Part shown: positions 35,702 to 47,509 of the stretch, piece by piece | Position numbering within the stretch: the first letter of the stretch is position 1 | Layout: each line of letters opens with the position of its first letter | DNA from: Bolinopsis microptera | Taxonomy: Eukaryota; Ctenophora; Tentaculata; Lobata; Bolinopsidae | Assembly: GCF_026151205.1 (NCBI RefSeq) | Contig: NC_087079.1 | Location: 4,731,230 to 4,795,229 of the forward strand | DNA length: 64,000 nucleotides | Direction of reading: 5' to 3' | Position numbers and translations under genes: made by a program | Notes under the pieces: model-generated | Told to the model about the DNA's origin: nothing | The model's database searches: none | What the model saw: the letters and a program-made list of their open reading frames with translations, nothing else

Positions 35702-36571
35702 GACTGCGACAGAACTATGACAGAACTGTGACAGAACTATGACAGAACTATGACAGAACTGTGACAGAACTATGACAGAACTATGACAGAACTGCGACAG
35801 AACTATGATAGAACTATGACAGAACTATGACAGAACTATGACAGAACTATGACAGAACTATGACAGAACTATGACAGAACTATGACAGAACTATGACAGA
35901 ACTATGACAGAACTATGACAGAACTGTGACAGAACTGCGACAGAACTATGATAGAACTATGACAGAACTATGACAGAACTATGACAGAACTATGACAGAA
36001 CTGTGACAGAACTATGACAGAACTATGATAGAACTATGACAGAACTATGACAGAACTATGATAGAACTATGACAGAACTATGACAGAACTATAACAGAAC
36101 TATGACAGAACTGTGACAGAACTATGACAGAACTATGATAGAACTATGACAGAACTATGACAGAACTATGACAGAACTATGACAGAACTATGACAGAACT
36201 GCGACAGAACTGATAACTATGACAGAACTATGACAGAACTATGACAGAACTATGATAGAACTATGACAGAACTATGACAGAACTATGACAGAACTATGAC
36301 AGAACTGCGACAGAACTGATAACTATGACAGAACTATGACAGAACTATGACAGAACTATGATAGAACTATGACAGAACTATGACAGAACTATGACAGAAC
36401 TATGACAGAACTATGACAGAACTATGACAGAACTATGACAAAACTGTGACAGAACTATGACAAAACTGTGACATAACTATGACAGAACTATGACAGAACT
36501 ATGACAGAACTATGACAGAACTATGACAGAACTGTGACAGAACTATGACAGAACTATGACAGAACTGTGAC
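35702..36571. repeat. 11-bp minisatellite, about 79 copies
   Basis: The unit is ACAGAACTATG with variant copies CTGTGAC, CTGCGAC and CTATGAT. The odd phrase GCGACAGAACTGATAACTAT occurs at 36201 and 36307, which shows that a block of about 106 bp was itself duplicated. As 11 is not a multiple of three, no long frame is preserved. Confidence 0.95.
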
Positions 36572-36683
36572 ATGGAACGGCCGTGAACTTGTTTATGTTG
36601 TATATTTACGAACCATTGTTTAGTATTTATTTTTTCATCGGAGCACTATGGTTGACGAACTATTGTACGGTTGATAATATGCA

Positions 36684-36857
36684 GGTTAACATAATTAACA
36701 TAATTAACATAATTAACATAATTAACATAATTAACATAATTAACATAATTAACATAATTAACATAATTAACATAATTAACATAATTAACATAATTAACAT
36801 AATTAACATAATTAACATAATTAACATAATTAACATAATTAACATAATTAACATAAT
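36684..36857. repeat. 9-bp tandem array, about 19 copies
   Basis: Nearly perfect AACATAATT repeats. Open frames coding (INI)n on the plus strand and (MLI)n on the minus strand are by-products of a 9-bp unit. Confidence 0.95.
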
Positions 36858-37793
36858 TTGGTATTCTTTAACTCCTCCTCTTGTTTTGACTCCTTCAATC
36901 TCTCATAATCACATCGTAATTGCAGCACTGACAAAACATTTCGGCTGAATGATATTTCTATCTTTGAAGTCTCATCTCGTGCATAAGTTTACAAAATGCA
37001 CATGTAGTCGAGACTAAAACTGTACTTATAAATTAATATTGTATTTTAATTATACCATAATTTTATCATTATATGTTAATTATATACATACGAGTTCATT
37101 ACTAACGCCAGTCTGACTCACTACAAGTTGTAATTCATGTTTAGATAATTTACAAAGAACGGTAATCACACGGTAATCAGTAGTTATCAATTACATTTCA
37201 TATAAATAATTCAACGTGGCTCCATGATAATGGCAGCACTAAGAAGTCTCGTTATTAATTATTTATACAAATACTAAAACAAGTTTTACGGTAGTTCTGA
37301 AACAATTTTACGGATTGTTGGCCACATTATGGTCGGAACTGAGTAGGTAATGGAAGTAGAAATAGAAATTAATTATACACAAACGAGAATTCATTACCAA
37401 CGCATACCTGGCTCACGCGTACCTGGCTCACTTCATTCTTTAATTCATATTTCGATAAGTTTCACTGTAGGGGAGGCGCCGTTTGGTGCAGGCTTTTGAT
37501 AACAATGTTTATTAATTAATTTGCTTTTGATAACAATGTTTATTAATTAATTTGTGGCCACGATGGTGAAAATATTTAAACTTGGTTTATTATAGCAGAG
37601 CTGCAGAGGCGCGCCAGTTTATTTTGAAACGACACGGTTATTTAAAATGCTTGAAGCTAATTATCAGTGTGAAAATGAGGTGCACGACCCTGCTATGCGG
37701 AGGCTACACTTATAGCTATAAGTATAATTGGATATTCAATATTCATAGTTTTTCCCAACATTTGTTACCAGTCTGAATCTATGATCGATTTTC
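36858..37793. other. Unassigned stretch
   Basis: A 32-bp direct duplication (GCTTTTGATAACAATGTTTA...) lies at about 37491-37555. No gene recognised. Confidence 0.45.
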
Positions 37794-37994
37794 TTATTCC
37801 ACATCGGGCACATCCATTTTGAAATTTGTTTGCCCTCTCTTGAACTTTTTTTCAGTCGTGCATTGTTCTTGAGCGATATTGCATATCTTTTGATAACATT
37901 CTTCAGTTACACATCTGCCCATTAACTCATTGTCAACTGCTCTGACATGATGAAGCGCATTCTGATCTGTTTTAACTAGTTGTAAGTACCTCAT
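37794..37994 (-). CDS. Hypothetical ORF or exon, 66 residues
   Basis: The minus-strand ATG is the first after an in-frame TGA. The peptide reads MRYLQLVKTDQNALHHVRAV, then NELMGRCVTEECYQKICNIA, QEQCTTEKKFKRGQ and an acidic end before a TAA. It is hydrophilic, with four cysteines in a C-x4-C-x4-C-x6-C spacing, and looks more protein-like than most small frames here. No signal peptide, family or splice partner is visible. Confidence 0.35.
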   Translation of the reverse strand: MRYLQLVKTDQNALHHVRAVDNELMGRCVTEECYQKICNIAQEQCTTEKKFKRGQTNFKMDVPDVE

Positions 37995-38237
37995 TTCGTT
38001 TCATTTTCGTTTCATAAGTAAACGTCACATTTATTTGATTGATTCGGAAAATTTCTAATTGGGACGGCGTCATATTAATTAATCATAAAAGCATATGGCA
38101 ACTTTTTCATCTATTACAATAGATGTATCACTACGCTATGTTACAATATTTATATTCGTCATTGTGGTATTACTATTAATTGGACGAGGAGATCAGTGAT
38201 CACAATCGCCCCATCCCAGCCGTAGCATTCTTATTTC

Positions 38238-38341
38238 TACTCAGGATTTTACCTAATACTCAGGATTTTACCTAATACTCAGGATTTTACCTAATACTCA
38301 GGATTTTACCTAATACTCAGGATTTTACCTAATACTCAGAA
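38238..38341. repeat. 19-bp tandem repeat, about 5.5 copies
   Basis: Five to six copies of ACTCAGGATTTTACCTAAT with one diverged last copy. Not coding. Confidence 0.92.
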
Positions 38342-39234
38342 TTTTCTAAGTATACTCTACACTTAATTCGTCAGCTCACATTTATAAAAAAGTTATAGTT
38401 TGATTAACCCATGCTTTGGTATCATTTTTTTGGTTCGCGTTCTAATTTAGCATCAAAGTTTAAAGATAATAGTATTGTGAACAACAATGATATCAATATC
38501 ATTTACTAAATGAAGGATAAATACATGAACTTGCAGTGAGTTGAATATTACTGAGTATTTTTTCATGATATTCTATAATATCAGTACTACATAACTTACT
38601 TAAAAGAGGCCTGAACTAGCATAATATATTATGATAGTTTCAATAATTACTGCTAAGAGTTTTGTGAAATATTTTGTGAAATATTTTGTGAAATATTTTT
38701 GATCTCTCTGGCAGACCTTTGTCATGACAAGTGGAGTTCGTATCTTTCGTTGATTCATATTATTAATACTGCATATATGAGCATATTTTAATTAGTGAAT
38801 TCTTGTGGGGTCTCATTAACATTAAGACATCCATGAAGAAAACGGTTACAGTAGCTTTAGGAATATTTGAAAGGTTATCATATCTTGACCAATACTTTTA
38901 GGGAACATTAAATTAGCTATACTGTCACAGCATCTCTAAACGAAAATGATCTTATACCCATTACAGTATAACTAAAAATTAAACTTAAAGTTATATAACT
39001 ATGTTGCAGACTGCTCTTGGAATTAATCAAATTAATCTTGGAAACGTTAGAAGCTGTCAAGTTGCTAGATCAAAGTCAAATAAGATATTTATAACCATTA
39101 TAGCGACCGTCTTATTAAGTCTCAGATGAACATGATATTTATAACCATTAAGAGTACACTGATCAAATGGAAGAGTCGTTTTCCAGTAGAGTTGTTGTAG
39201 AGTTCCGATATGTAATATTGATCTCCAATACCTT
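38342..39234. other. Unassigned AT-rich stretch
   Basis: Only a three-copy TTTTGTGAAATA repeat near 38662-38700 and a duplicated GATATTTATAACCATTA phrase near 39085 and 39133 were seen. Confidence 0.5.
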
Positions 39235-39242
39235 ATTTCTTC

Positions 39243-42200
39243 GGCAAGTTTCCATAAACGATATTTTATGATCGGCGCCGATAATCGCTTATTGAGCGCT
39301 TTTTCGGCGCTTTTTAAAAATAAAACCGTTTACAATCGCTTTTTTTACGATTATAAACGGTTAAAAAAAAATCGCTTATAATCGACTATAATTGGTGTCA
39401 TAATTCAAAAAAGCGCTTTTTTGAATTTAAAAGCGCTTATAAGCGCTTTTAAGCGCTTACTAGCGTCGCTGAGCGATTTGAAAGCGGTTTTCCAGTAGGA
39501 TTGGCGCCAAAAACGGGTGGATAAGCGGTTGGCCGGATAAGCGATTCGTAGGCGCTTTTTTGAACCATTTATAAGCGATTATAAGCGCTTATAAATGGGG
39601 TGCAATTTAGCTGTTTGTAAAGCGCAAATAAAGCGCTTATAAGCGCTTTTAAAATTGAGTCAGGAAAACGCTATATTACATCTTATAACCGCTTATAATC
39701 GATTATAAGCGTTTTTTTAGAAATCGCTTATTACGGCTAATTCATCGCTATTTCACCGCTTTTACCGCTTTTCCTATCATCCATGGCCAGGTGAGCAGGA
39801 ATTAAAAAGCGCTTATAATCGCTTTTTCTATGCTGCCCCTAGCCTGGTCGGAACGGGGTAGTACCCGGAATTTAAAAGCGCTTATAAGCGATTTCTCAAT
39901 TCCCCTTAACCTGGTTGGAACTTTCATGTGCTTTTCTGAGCAACCTGGGGTGCACCGGCAGAGTCAGGATTTAAAAGCGCTTATAGGCGCTTATGATCGC
40001 TTTTCTACCACTTTTCCTATCACCCATGGCATGGGTTGGCAAGAATTATAAAGCGCTTATAAGCGTTTTTTCAATGCTGCCCCTAACCTGTTCGGAACAG
40101 GGGTGTGCCCGGAATTAAAAAGCGCTTATAAGCGCTTTTTTAATGCTGCCACTAACCTGGTCGGAACGGGGGAGTGCCCGGATTTAAAAAGCGCTCTTAA
40201 GCGCTTTTTAAATGCTGCCCCTAACCTGTTCGGAACTGGAAATCAGAGTGCCCGCTTATAAGTGCTTTTCTGAGCAACCTGGGGTGCACCGGCAGAGTCA
40301 GGATTTAAAAGCGCTTATAGGCTTATGATCGCTTTTCTACCGCTTTTCCTATCACCCATGGCCTGGTTGGCAAGAATTAGAAAGCGCTTATAAGCGCTTT
40401 TTCAATGCTGCCACTAACCTGGTCGGAACGGGGGAGTGCCCGGAATTAAAAAGCGCTCATTAGCGCTTTTTTAATGCTGCGCTTATAAGCGATTTCTCAA
40501 TTCCCCTTAAGTTTAACCTGGTCAGAACTGGAAATCAGTGTGCCCGCTTATAGTTATAAGTGCTTTTCTGTGCAACCTGGGGTCACCGGCAGAATCAGGA
40601 TTTAAAAGCGCTTATGATCGCTTTTCTACCGCTTTTCCTATCACCCATGGCCTGGTTGGCAAGAATTAGAAAGCGCTTATAAGCGCTTTCAGATGTGACT
40701 CTGATCAACTGTATAGTTGACAATTTATACTATGTATTGACGTTACAATATCGATCAATTGTGTTAACAGTAGACAAAGCTCTAAGCAACTAAGAAGTAA
40801 AACAAATTTTGCTCATTACTGCAACCTACAAAAAATTATTTGTCATTGCTGTTTAGTACAGGCTCGATTTTAGAACACTGTTTCAAGAGTAACAAATTAT
40901 TCATTGTGGAAAATTCTAAGTTGCACAAGTACGGCGCGCGCTAACATTGACTCTTAAAATAATCGGATTGCTTTAATGTTAAAGTACCCGGGTTTTTACG
41001 CTTGCAGTGGCGCCCCACCTCCCGGTGACACAGAGGCGGTACTTGTGCGAAAAAATGCTTGCAGCCTGGGCACGGATCTAAGCAATTTTATATTGGGTGT
41101 CAAAATTTTGTCCTCATATCTGACGTCGCGCTTGGCAACATGAACACTGCGGGCGCGCGCACGAAGGCGAGTTGGTGCTTTTCTTTATTTGTGAAACAAG
41201 TGGCGCGAATTTTACCAGGGGAACCCAAGCTAGTATGTTCATAAGCATAGCCTGGCGTAATTTTGACCATTGTTAACGAGAAGAAAGCGGCACGCGCTAC
41301 TTCGAAGAAATTTAGACGAGTAACATCCGTCAAGGCGTAATTAAACCCTCCAAAACGCGCAAATAGGTGTGTTTATGCGATTTTACAATCAAATAATCAG
41401 ATTTTACAATCTAACTCAGCGCGCGGCTTTTGTAGTGCATACGTCACGGTCACTTCTTTTTTATTGGTAGTTGGCGTGCACGTGATCTTTTGCGCGGCTG
41501 TAATTGGTTCTGAACGATCACGTGAATGCTAGTCCGAATAAAGATTTGGCGGAATGCAGAATGACAGGCTGAGCGCAGCCCAGTAACGCGAATTGTAAGC
41601 ACCCTGTCACCCGATCTTGAGGTGACGTATGACACTTCGTTTAACAAACTAATTAAAACGTTTTCTGTTTCCCGCTAGGCTCATTGGACCAGGTGAGCTT
41701 GCATGCTTGTGAATGTGATTGTAAGTACAGCTGTACTGTAGTTTTTACCTAATTACCCCTACTGCAGAAACTGCAAAGTGCGGGAAATTTTGGGAACCAA
41801 TATATGGTTGCCAAAATCGATGGACGGTTGGCGGCTAGATCAAAGCTCAACGGCTCTGGATTAGGGGTGGACGATAAAAATAAACTTGCTCAGATTTTAA
41901 AATTTTTTGTAACACTGTTTTCTAGAGACTGTGAGAATTTTCACAATACCATATTTGTCATACCTTTTTGGAAAGATCAGTGAGTTTCGCCTCACTAGCT
42001 GGGTGCCATTTGCTTTATCCAGAGCCCTTGCGCTTGCAGTAGCGCGCGCCCACTCACTTCTTGACGTACTTGTGAAACAAGCGCGCCCGAAGTGGCGCGA
42101 AAGCACATGGTTATATTGGGTTATGTGAAGGGTGCCATATTTGATGGTGCGCGGCTTTTGGAGCAAAAGTAGATGTAAATTGTAAAAGTCGCGTAATTTG

Positions 42201-43729
42201 ACCAAATTCGTTGATTTTTGTCGTATTATTTCGGACACTTTCCTCGTAAGTCTATGAGTACAGAGTGAGCTCACCAATTTTTGTTGCAATCGGAGGTCGG
42301 GAAGGATACTCAATATCTATTTGTTTGAAGAAAATTGTGCTGGCCGAAATTAGCGCTAAAAAACTATCCTACTATACAGTCGGCACGCGCGGCTCACTGT
42401 TGATGGCGCACTACCTATCTGGATAAAGCAACGGCAGCACGAAGGCAAATGGTTAAGTTAGGTGCAAAATAATCGAACATGCAAAAACTCTTAGCTTTAT
42501 TGCATTGTATATCATGTGTACGCTTATTTTTGTATAAAAACCGCGACCTGCTCTTGCTAATTCGCTCGCCCAAAAATATTATGTGACCTTGGTTTTTATG
42601 GTTTTGCAGCCGTACAAAACAATTTTACATAAACCCTAATCCCAACCATAACCCCGAAGCTATCCATAACCCGCGTACCTTAACCCAAACCCTAACATGA
42701 GCCCTAAACAATCGAAAAGCGCTTTTTAATCCTGACTCTGCCGGTGCACCCCAGGTTGCTCAGAAAAGCACTTATAAGCGGGCACTCTGATTTCCAGTTC
42801 CGACCAGGTTAGGGGCAGCATTTAAAAAGCGCTTATGAGCGCTTTTTTATTCCGGGCACTCCCCCGTTCCGACCAGGTAAGGGGCAGCATTGAAAAACGC
42901 TTATAAGCGCTTTATAATTCTTGCCAACCCATGCCATGGGTGATAGGAAAAGTGGTAGAAAAGCGATCATAAGCGCCTATAAGCGCTTTTAAATCCTGAC
43001 TCTGCCGGTGCACCCCAGGTTGCTCAGAAAAGCACATGAAAGTTCCAACCAGGTTAAGGGGAATTGAGAAATCGCTTATAAGCGCTTTTAAATTCCGGGC
43101 ACTACCCCGTTCCGACCAGGCTAGGGGCAGCACCGAAAAAGCGCTTATAAGCGCTTATAAGCGCTTTTTAATTCCTGCTCACCTGGCCATGGATGATAGG
43201 AAAAGCGGTAAAAGCGGTGAAATAGCGATGAATTAGCCGTAATAAGCGATTTCTAAAAAAACGCTTATAATCGATTATAAGCGGTTATAAGATGTAATAT
43301 AGCGTTTTCCTGACTCAATTTTAAAAGCGCTTATAAGCGCTTTATTTGCGCTTTACAAACAGCTAAATTGCACCCCATTTATAAGCGTTTATAATCGCTT
43401 ATAAATGGTTCAAAAAAGCGCCTACGAATCGCTTATCCGGCCAACCGCTTATCCACCCGTTTTTGGCGCCAATCCTACTGGAAAACCGCTTTCAAATCGC
43501 TCAGCGACGCTAGTAAGCGCTTAAAAGCGCTTATAAGCGCTTTTAAATTCAAAAAAGCGCTTTTTTGAATTATGACACCAATTATAGTCGATTATAAGCG
43601 ATTTTTTTTGAACCGTTTATAATCGTAAAAAAAGCGATTGTAAACGGTTTTTAAAAAAAAAGCGCCGAAAAAGCGCTCAATAAGCGATTATCGGCGCCGA
43701 TCATAAAATATCGTTTATGGAAACTTGCC
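39243..43729. mobile_element. 4.5-kb foldback transposon with 8-bp target duplication
   Basis: The ends GGCAAGTTTCCATAAACGAT and its inverse complement are bounded by a perfect 8-bp direct repeat ATTTCTTC at 39235-39242 and 43730-43737. Long arms (39243-about 40690 and about 42715-43729) are inverted copies of each other and are filled with palindromes such as AGCGCTTATAAGCGCT, present about nine times, set in a longer unit that also carries GCTGCCCCTAACCTGGTCGG and TGCACCGGCAGAGTCAGGAT. The middle 2 kb is unrelated to the arms. No transposase motif was found, so the element is non-autonomous. The 8-bp duplication points to hAT-type transposition, but the terminal sequence is not typical, so the superfamily is uncertain. 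The frames 39830-40051 and 42912-43133 are mirror images of each other, so they are products of the arms and not genes. Confidence 0.88.
40690..42715. other. Spacer of the large foldback, made of dispersed repeats
   Basis: The spacer contains GC-rich pieces found again elsewhere in the window: GAGAAGAAAGCGGCACGCGC at 41278 (again at 57612), GGCGGAATG...GACAGGCTGAGCGC at 41547 (again at 48979 and, inverted, at 54530), and TATCCAGAGCCCTTGCGCTT at 42017 (again at 54938 and, inverted, at 57511). A stretch of degenerate AACCCTAA-like units lies at 42632-42710. The 138-codon minus-strand frame at 41897-42313 crosses these repeats and is not called as a gene. Confidence 0.6.
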
Positions 43730-43737
43730 ATTTCTTC

Positions 43738-46700
43738 AATAATGAAAGCGTTACTCATTAAATTTCCATTGGGCATGCTTCTGTCAATAATATGACAACT
43801 GTACTTAATAAGTAATATGATGCTCAAAATAGCAATTATCGAAATATACACCGACAAGAAACCGATGTATTTACAGCGCCGGGCAAAATATTTGATTTTG
43901 ATTAAACTGCATATATATATTTACCGTCGGGCTTGCTCGTGCCGATCCTCAAGTTCTGGAGAACTAAATTACCCTCTGGTATTTAACTTTAAGTATACTA
44001 GTACTACGTTGTTGCTTCCTTCATTGCAAATATAATGTTAGAAATTTTGGGGAGTGAACATTATTTTATTTTAAAATTTCTGTATTTGCAGGTTTTATTA
44101 CTGCAAGTAGTTAAGTACGTCAATCACGTTTACTTTTATCAGTTTGGATTTAATTAATTTGTCTGATTTTATTAAGAAGCTGACGGACCTATTTGCCGAT
44201 AAATTGGAGCAATTTAATGCTTCTTAGAGCTTACAGATTTCAACAGGTCCGCTTAGCTTGATAAAATCGCTATTAAACTGTGAACCTGGAATTTTGTTCA
44301 AACAATGGTAAAATTGAACATATAACCTGTTCAAATAGTAAACTATATGCTGTATTTGATGACATTGAAGATAGAAATAGTTGGTGAGCATGGATATTGG
44401 ATTCTGAAAATGTTTACATAATCAACACCTTGGCGTCTTAAATACCTACCAGTACCAACTAGTTTCAATTAAAGTATCAATATAGAATTCTTTATTATTC
44501 TCGAAATGAATATTATTCATTCACTCTCGAATAACTTATACCAAGATTCAAGTGCGGTTTTTCATGAACTTGTACCTAAACGACAAGCAACAAATTGAAC
44601 TGCTTGATATTTACAAAAAATGTTAAGTACTTTTAATTAAATGTATTCAAATTGGCAATAGCTCAAAACCATAATCTTACTTAGCTAGTTTCGATGAACC
44701 TTTAAGATAACGTTATCATTTAATGAGGTAACGATATTGTTACTGGCGGATGTATATTAATATTGAGTTGGGAACCCGACACGAGGGCGAAGGACACAAT
44801 TAAATCGGAAGAGGGCGGTGCTTTCCTAAAATGGTGGACACCAGTGGCGTAACGTTGCCTGTTGGCGCCCCGCTGAAAAAAAGCACCCCCTGTTGGCGTC
44901 CCCTGCCCTTTTGGCGCCCCTCTCTAAAATTGGAGAAGTGAAATGATTTTAGAGGATACCCCAGTAAAATTTCTAAAAAAGTGTGTTTATAGAGCAAAAC
45001 GCGCAGTTTTAGTTTTACTATTATTACAGTATTACCGTAGTTCAGTTTTTCAAAATTGTCCCACATTCGAACGACGATTTGGGGGCCCCTAAGAAAATAT
45101 AGCACGTGCGCAGCGTTTAAGTTTAACATGGACACGAGGAAACCAAACACCGTCCTAAATAAAAACCCAAAAATTAACGTGTCCCATCAAAAATCTAATT
45201 TTAACTTTGTTTTGTCTGTATAAAGGTACAATGTTGACATATACATATTACATAGCCATATAACAAACAGTCCGGCACGTAAAAAATTCCTTCCTAGAAT
45301 TCCTTAGAATTCCTATTTTATGTATATTTTTAGTATGGTTTTTTGATTTTTAGCATAATTTGTTTAGATAGCTCTATATGTCGCGCGACGACATATAGCA
45401 CTATGCAAATAGCTTATCTTATAGCGTCATTTGACGCTAGATGACGCTAGATGTCGAATTTCAACTATCGGTAAAGGTCCTAATAACCTTGGCAAGTCGA
45501 ACACTATTGACAGTTTGTATACAATTCATTACTTTTCTGACTGCTCGGTAAAATTTATGACAGGCTTATGCAACACCCCGTACAGGTCTATGTTTGCATA
45601 AATATTCAATAGAAACTCCAACTCAAGTCATTGCCAGTCCGTATGATTACTTATTGGTTTTTCTATAGAATGTTACTCAACGAGATCTGTTAAATTTCAC
45701 AATGCAACACCATACACGTTGTTTGGAAACATGTTTATTGTTTAAGAGGTCTAGTCATTACTATTACTATACCACAATTATAGTTGCAACTGAAAGACTA
45801 AATCTATTCATATCCTTAGAATTAAGGAATAAGAAAGTATATAAGTACATAATATATACCACGGGGTTTTGGGAAATTGAAATGCGATGTCTGAGTTTAA
45901 TTACGGGGAGCTTTGTCCCTGACTGCTTAAATTGCTCAAATTTAATTATATATTAATTAAAATTGAAGATCGTTTGAATCAATATAATCGTTTTCCAGGA
46001 AATTTTAAAAATTAAGGGTTAATTAACTGATCACACGCGGAGTACAATATCACATCTTCTTGACAACTGTTGTCAAGAAGATGTTGTCAAGAAGATGTTG
46101 TCAATGTCAACAGTCTTTGTCTGACCGATTGTATAGAATTCCAGCCCAGACAAAGACAGCTGCCAATAAGATGTGACCATAACTAGCTGATCATGTTTCT
46201 CAGAAGTTAACCACCTCTCAAGTTTATCACCTCAACTTTGTCTCCCAGTTTCGTTATATATTTCCCATTTCACATCTTTGTTCGGTTTGTTTGAATGAGC
46301 ATGGCTTTAGTATCAGTATGTGTTTACGGGCCACAGCTGCATTCACAGGGCTCTCACTTAACAATAACTTTTAGCCTAACAATAAGATGGCACAAATAGC
46401 GATCAATTGTGATTCAAACTAAATTGAACTTTAGCCGTACTGGGGCCAGAAGGACGTGTTTACAGGGAGATCGTGTCTAGTAAGTCCTAGTACACTCACA
46501 ACTAAGGTCTATAACGGTTCAAGTTTAGCCATATGGTTCTTTTTCTTATAATTCATATTTAAGACGTGAACTTAACTATAATAAGCTATATGCACGACTC
46601 TAATTCCTTGTCAGTCCTCTAGAACTTTACTTTCTTGGGAAGTTCGTGCTAGATTTATAGTACAGTGGGCGTCAAGGGGTATTAAATGTTCATTTTCAAG

Positions 46701-47457
46701 TATGTGATAATTTAGTCTTGACTTAGCCTTTATATATATTAACTCGTGGCCTTTATATAAGTATAATCGGTATGTGCATACTGCAGGAGCTTTGGAAACA
46801 TTGTACTAATAGTTTGTCTTTCTTGTTGTTGATTTTTCTGTGATTTTTTTCTCTGTTGTATTAACTTATTAAACCTAGAATGCATTATGCAACCATAATA
46901 CAAAAGCCAAGGAAAGCATTTCAATTTAGATAAGATATATTTTATAAGATAAGTAGGTTTTAACGATGTATAATTAGAAGAGATTACATGCAGCTGTTAA
47001 ATAGTTTGCCGTGTTGTGTACAGCTATAACCATGTTGATATATCTACTAACTTACTCACTGTAAAGCTTTAATGTTATTCAGTAATCAGTATTTGTATAC
47101 AGCTCTAAAAATAGTTCTGTTGTATAGCCTGGTTTAATTTACGTAGCTTCTATTTCACTAACCTATCAATTTACTGAACTAATATTATTTTGATCTGTGG
47201 GCCATGGTTTTTGATCTGTGGGCCATGGTTATTGATTGTATCCGATTTTAATCACTATTTGCCCCTTTAGTCCTTGATGCATTGATTTTGTTGGTCAGTT
47301 ATTGAATTACGACGGTTGAAATGCTCAGCTAAAATTTAAAAAGTGTAAACTCTTCACAGTCTATCACGCTGTTTATTGATGATATTAAATTGAATATAAA
47401 GAAACCATAAACAGTCTCCCTAAAATTAACAAAGATACATTTAGCAGGAAGGCAGCA
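43738..47457. other. Unassigned stretch with relics and small palindromes
   Basis: CAGTGGCGTAACGTTGCCTG at about 44851 looks like the start of a CAGNGGCGTAA-type hAT end but no matching right end was found. Palindromes occur at 45374-45398 (CTATATGTCG...CGACATATAG) and 46052-46085 (ACATCTTCTTGACAAC with its inverse). The 116-codon minus-strand frame 44800-45150 is judged non-genic. Confidence 0.4.
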
Positions 47458-47502
47458 ATGTGCTGGATGCAAGGAAAATCTGCAGAAGCTAAATCCCACT
47501 GA
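47458..47502 (+). other. Upstream ORF in the receptor leader
   Basis: An ATG at 47458 opens 14 codons (MCWMQGKSAEAKSH) ending at a TGA, eight bases before the proposed receptor start at 47510 and in a different frame. If the transcript begins upstream, this could lower translation of the receptor. No transcript start is known. Confidence 0.3.
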
Positions 47503-47509
47503 ATTATCC

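Noticed and set aside
36583..36948. 121-codon plus-strand frame and a minus-strand partner with INI and MLI repeats
   Set aside because: Both are translations of a 9-bp tandem array.
41897..42313. 138-codon minus-strand frame
   Set aside because: It crosses dispersed repeats inside the foldback spacer and shares its peptide words with other repeat copies, so it is not a gene.
42632..42710. Telomere-like AACCCTAA units
   Set aside because: Only a short, degenerate run inside a transposon spacer; not a telomere or a clear interstitial telomeric array.
44851..44890. Possible hAT terminal repeat CAGTGGCGTAACG
   Set aside because: No matching right terminus or 8-bp duplication could be found, so no element is called.
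44800..45150. 116-codon minus-strand frame
   Set aside because: Overlaps a CAGTGGCGTAACG hAT-like end and a repeated GGCGCCCC phrase; no ATG-based or splice support and no family resemblance.
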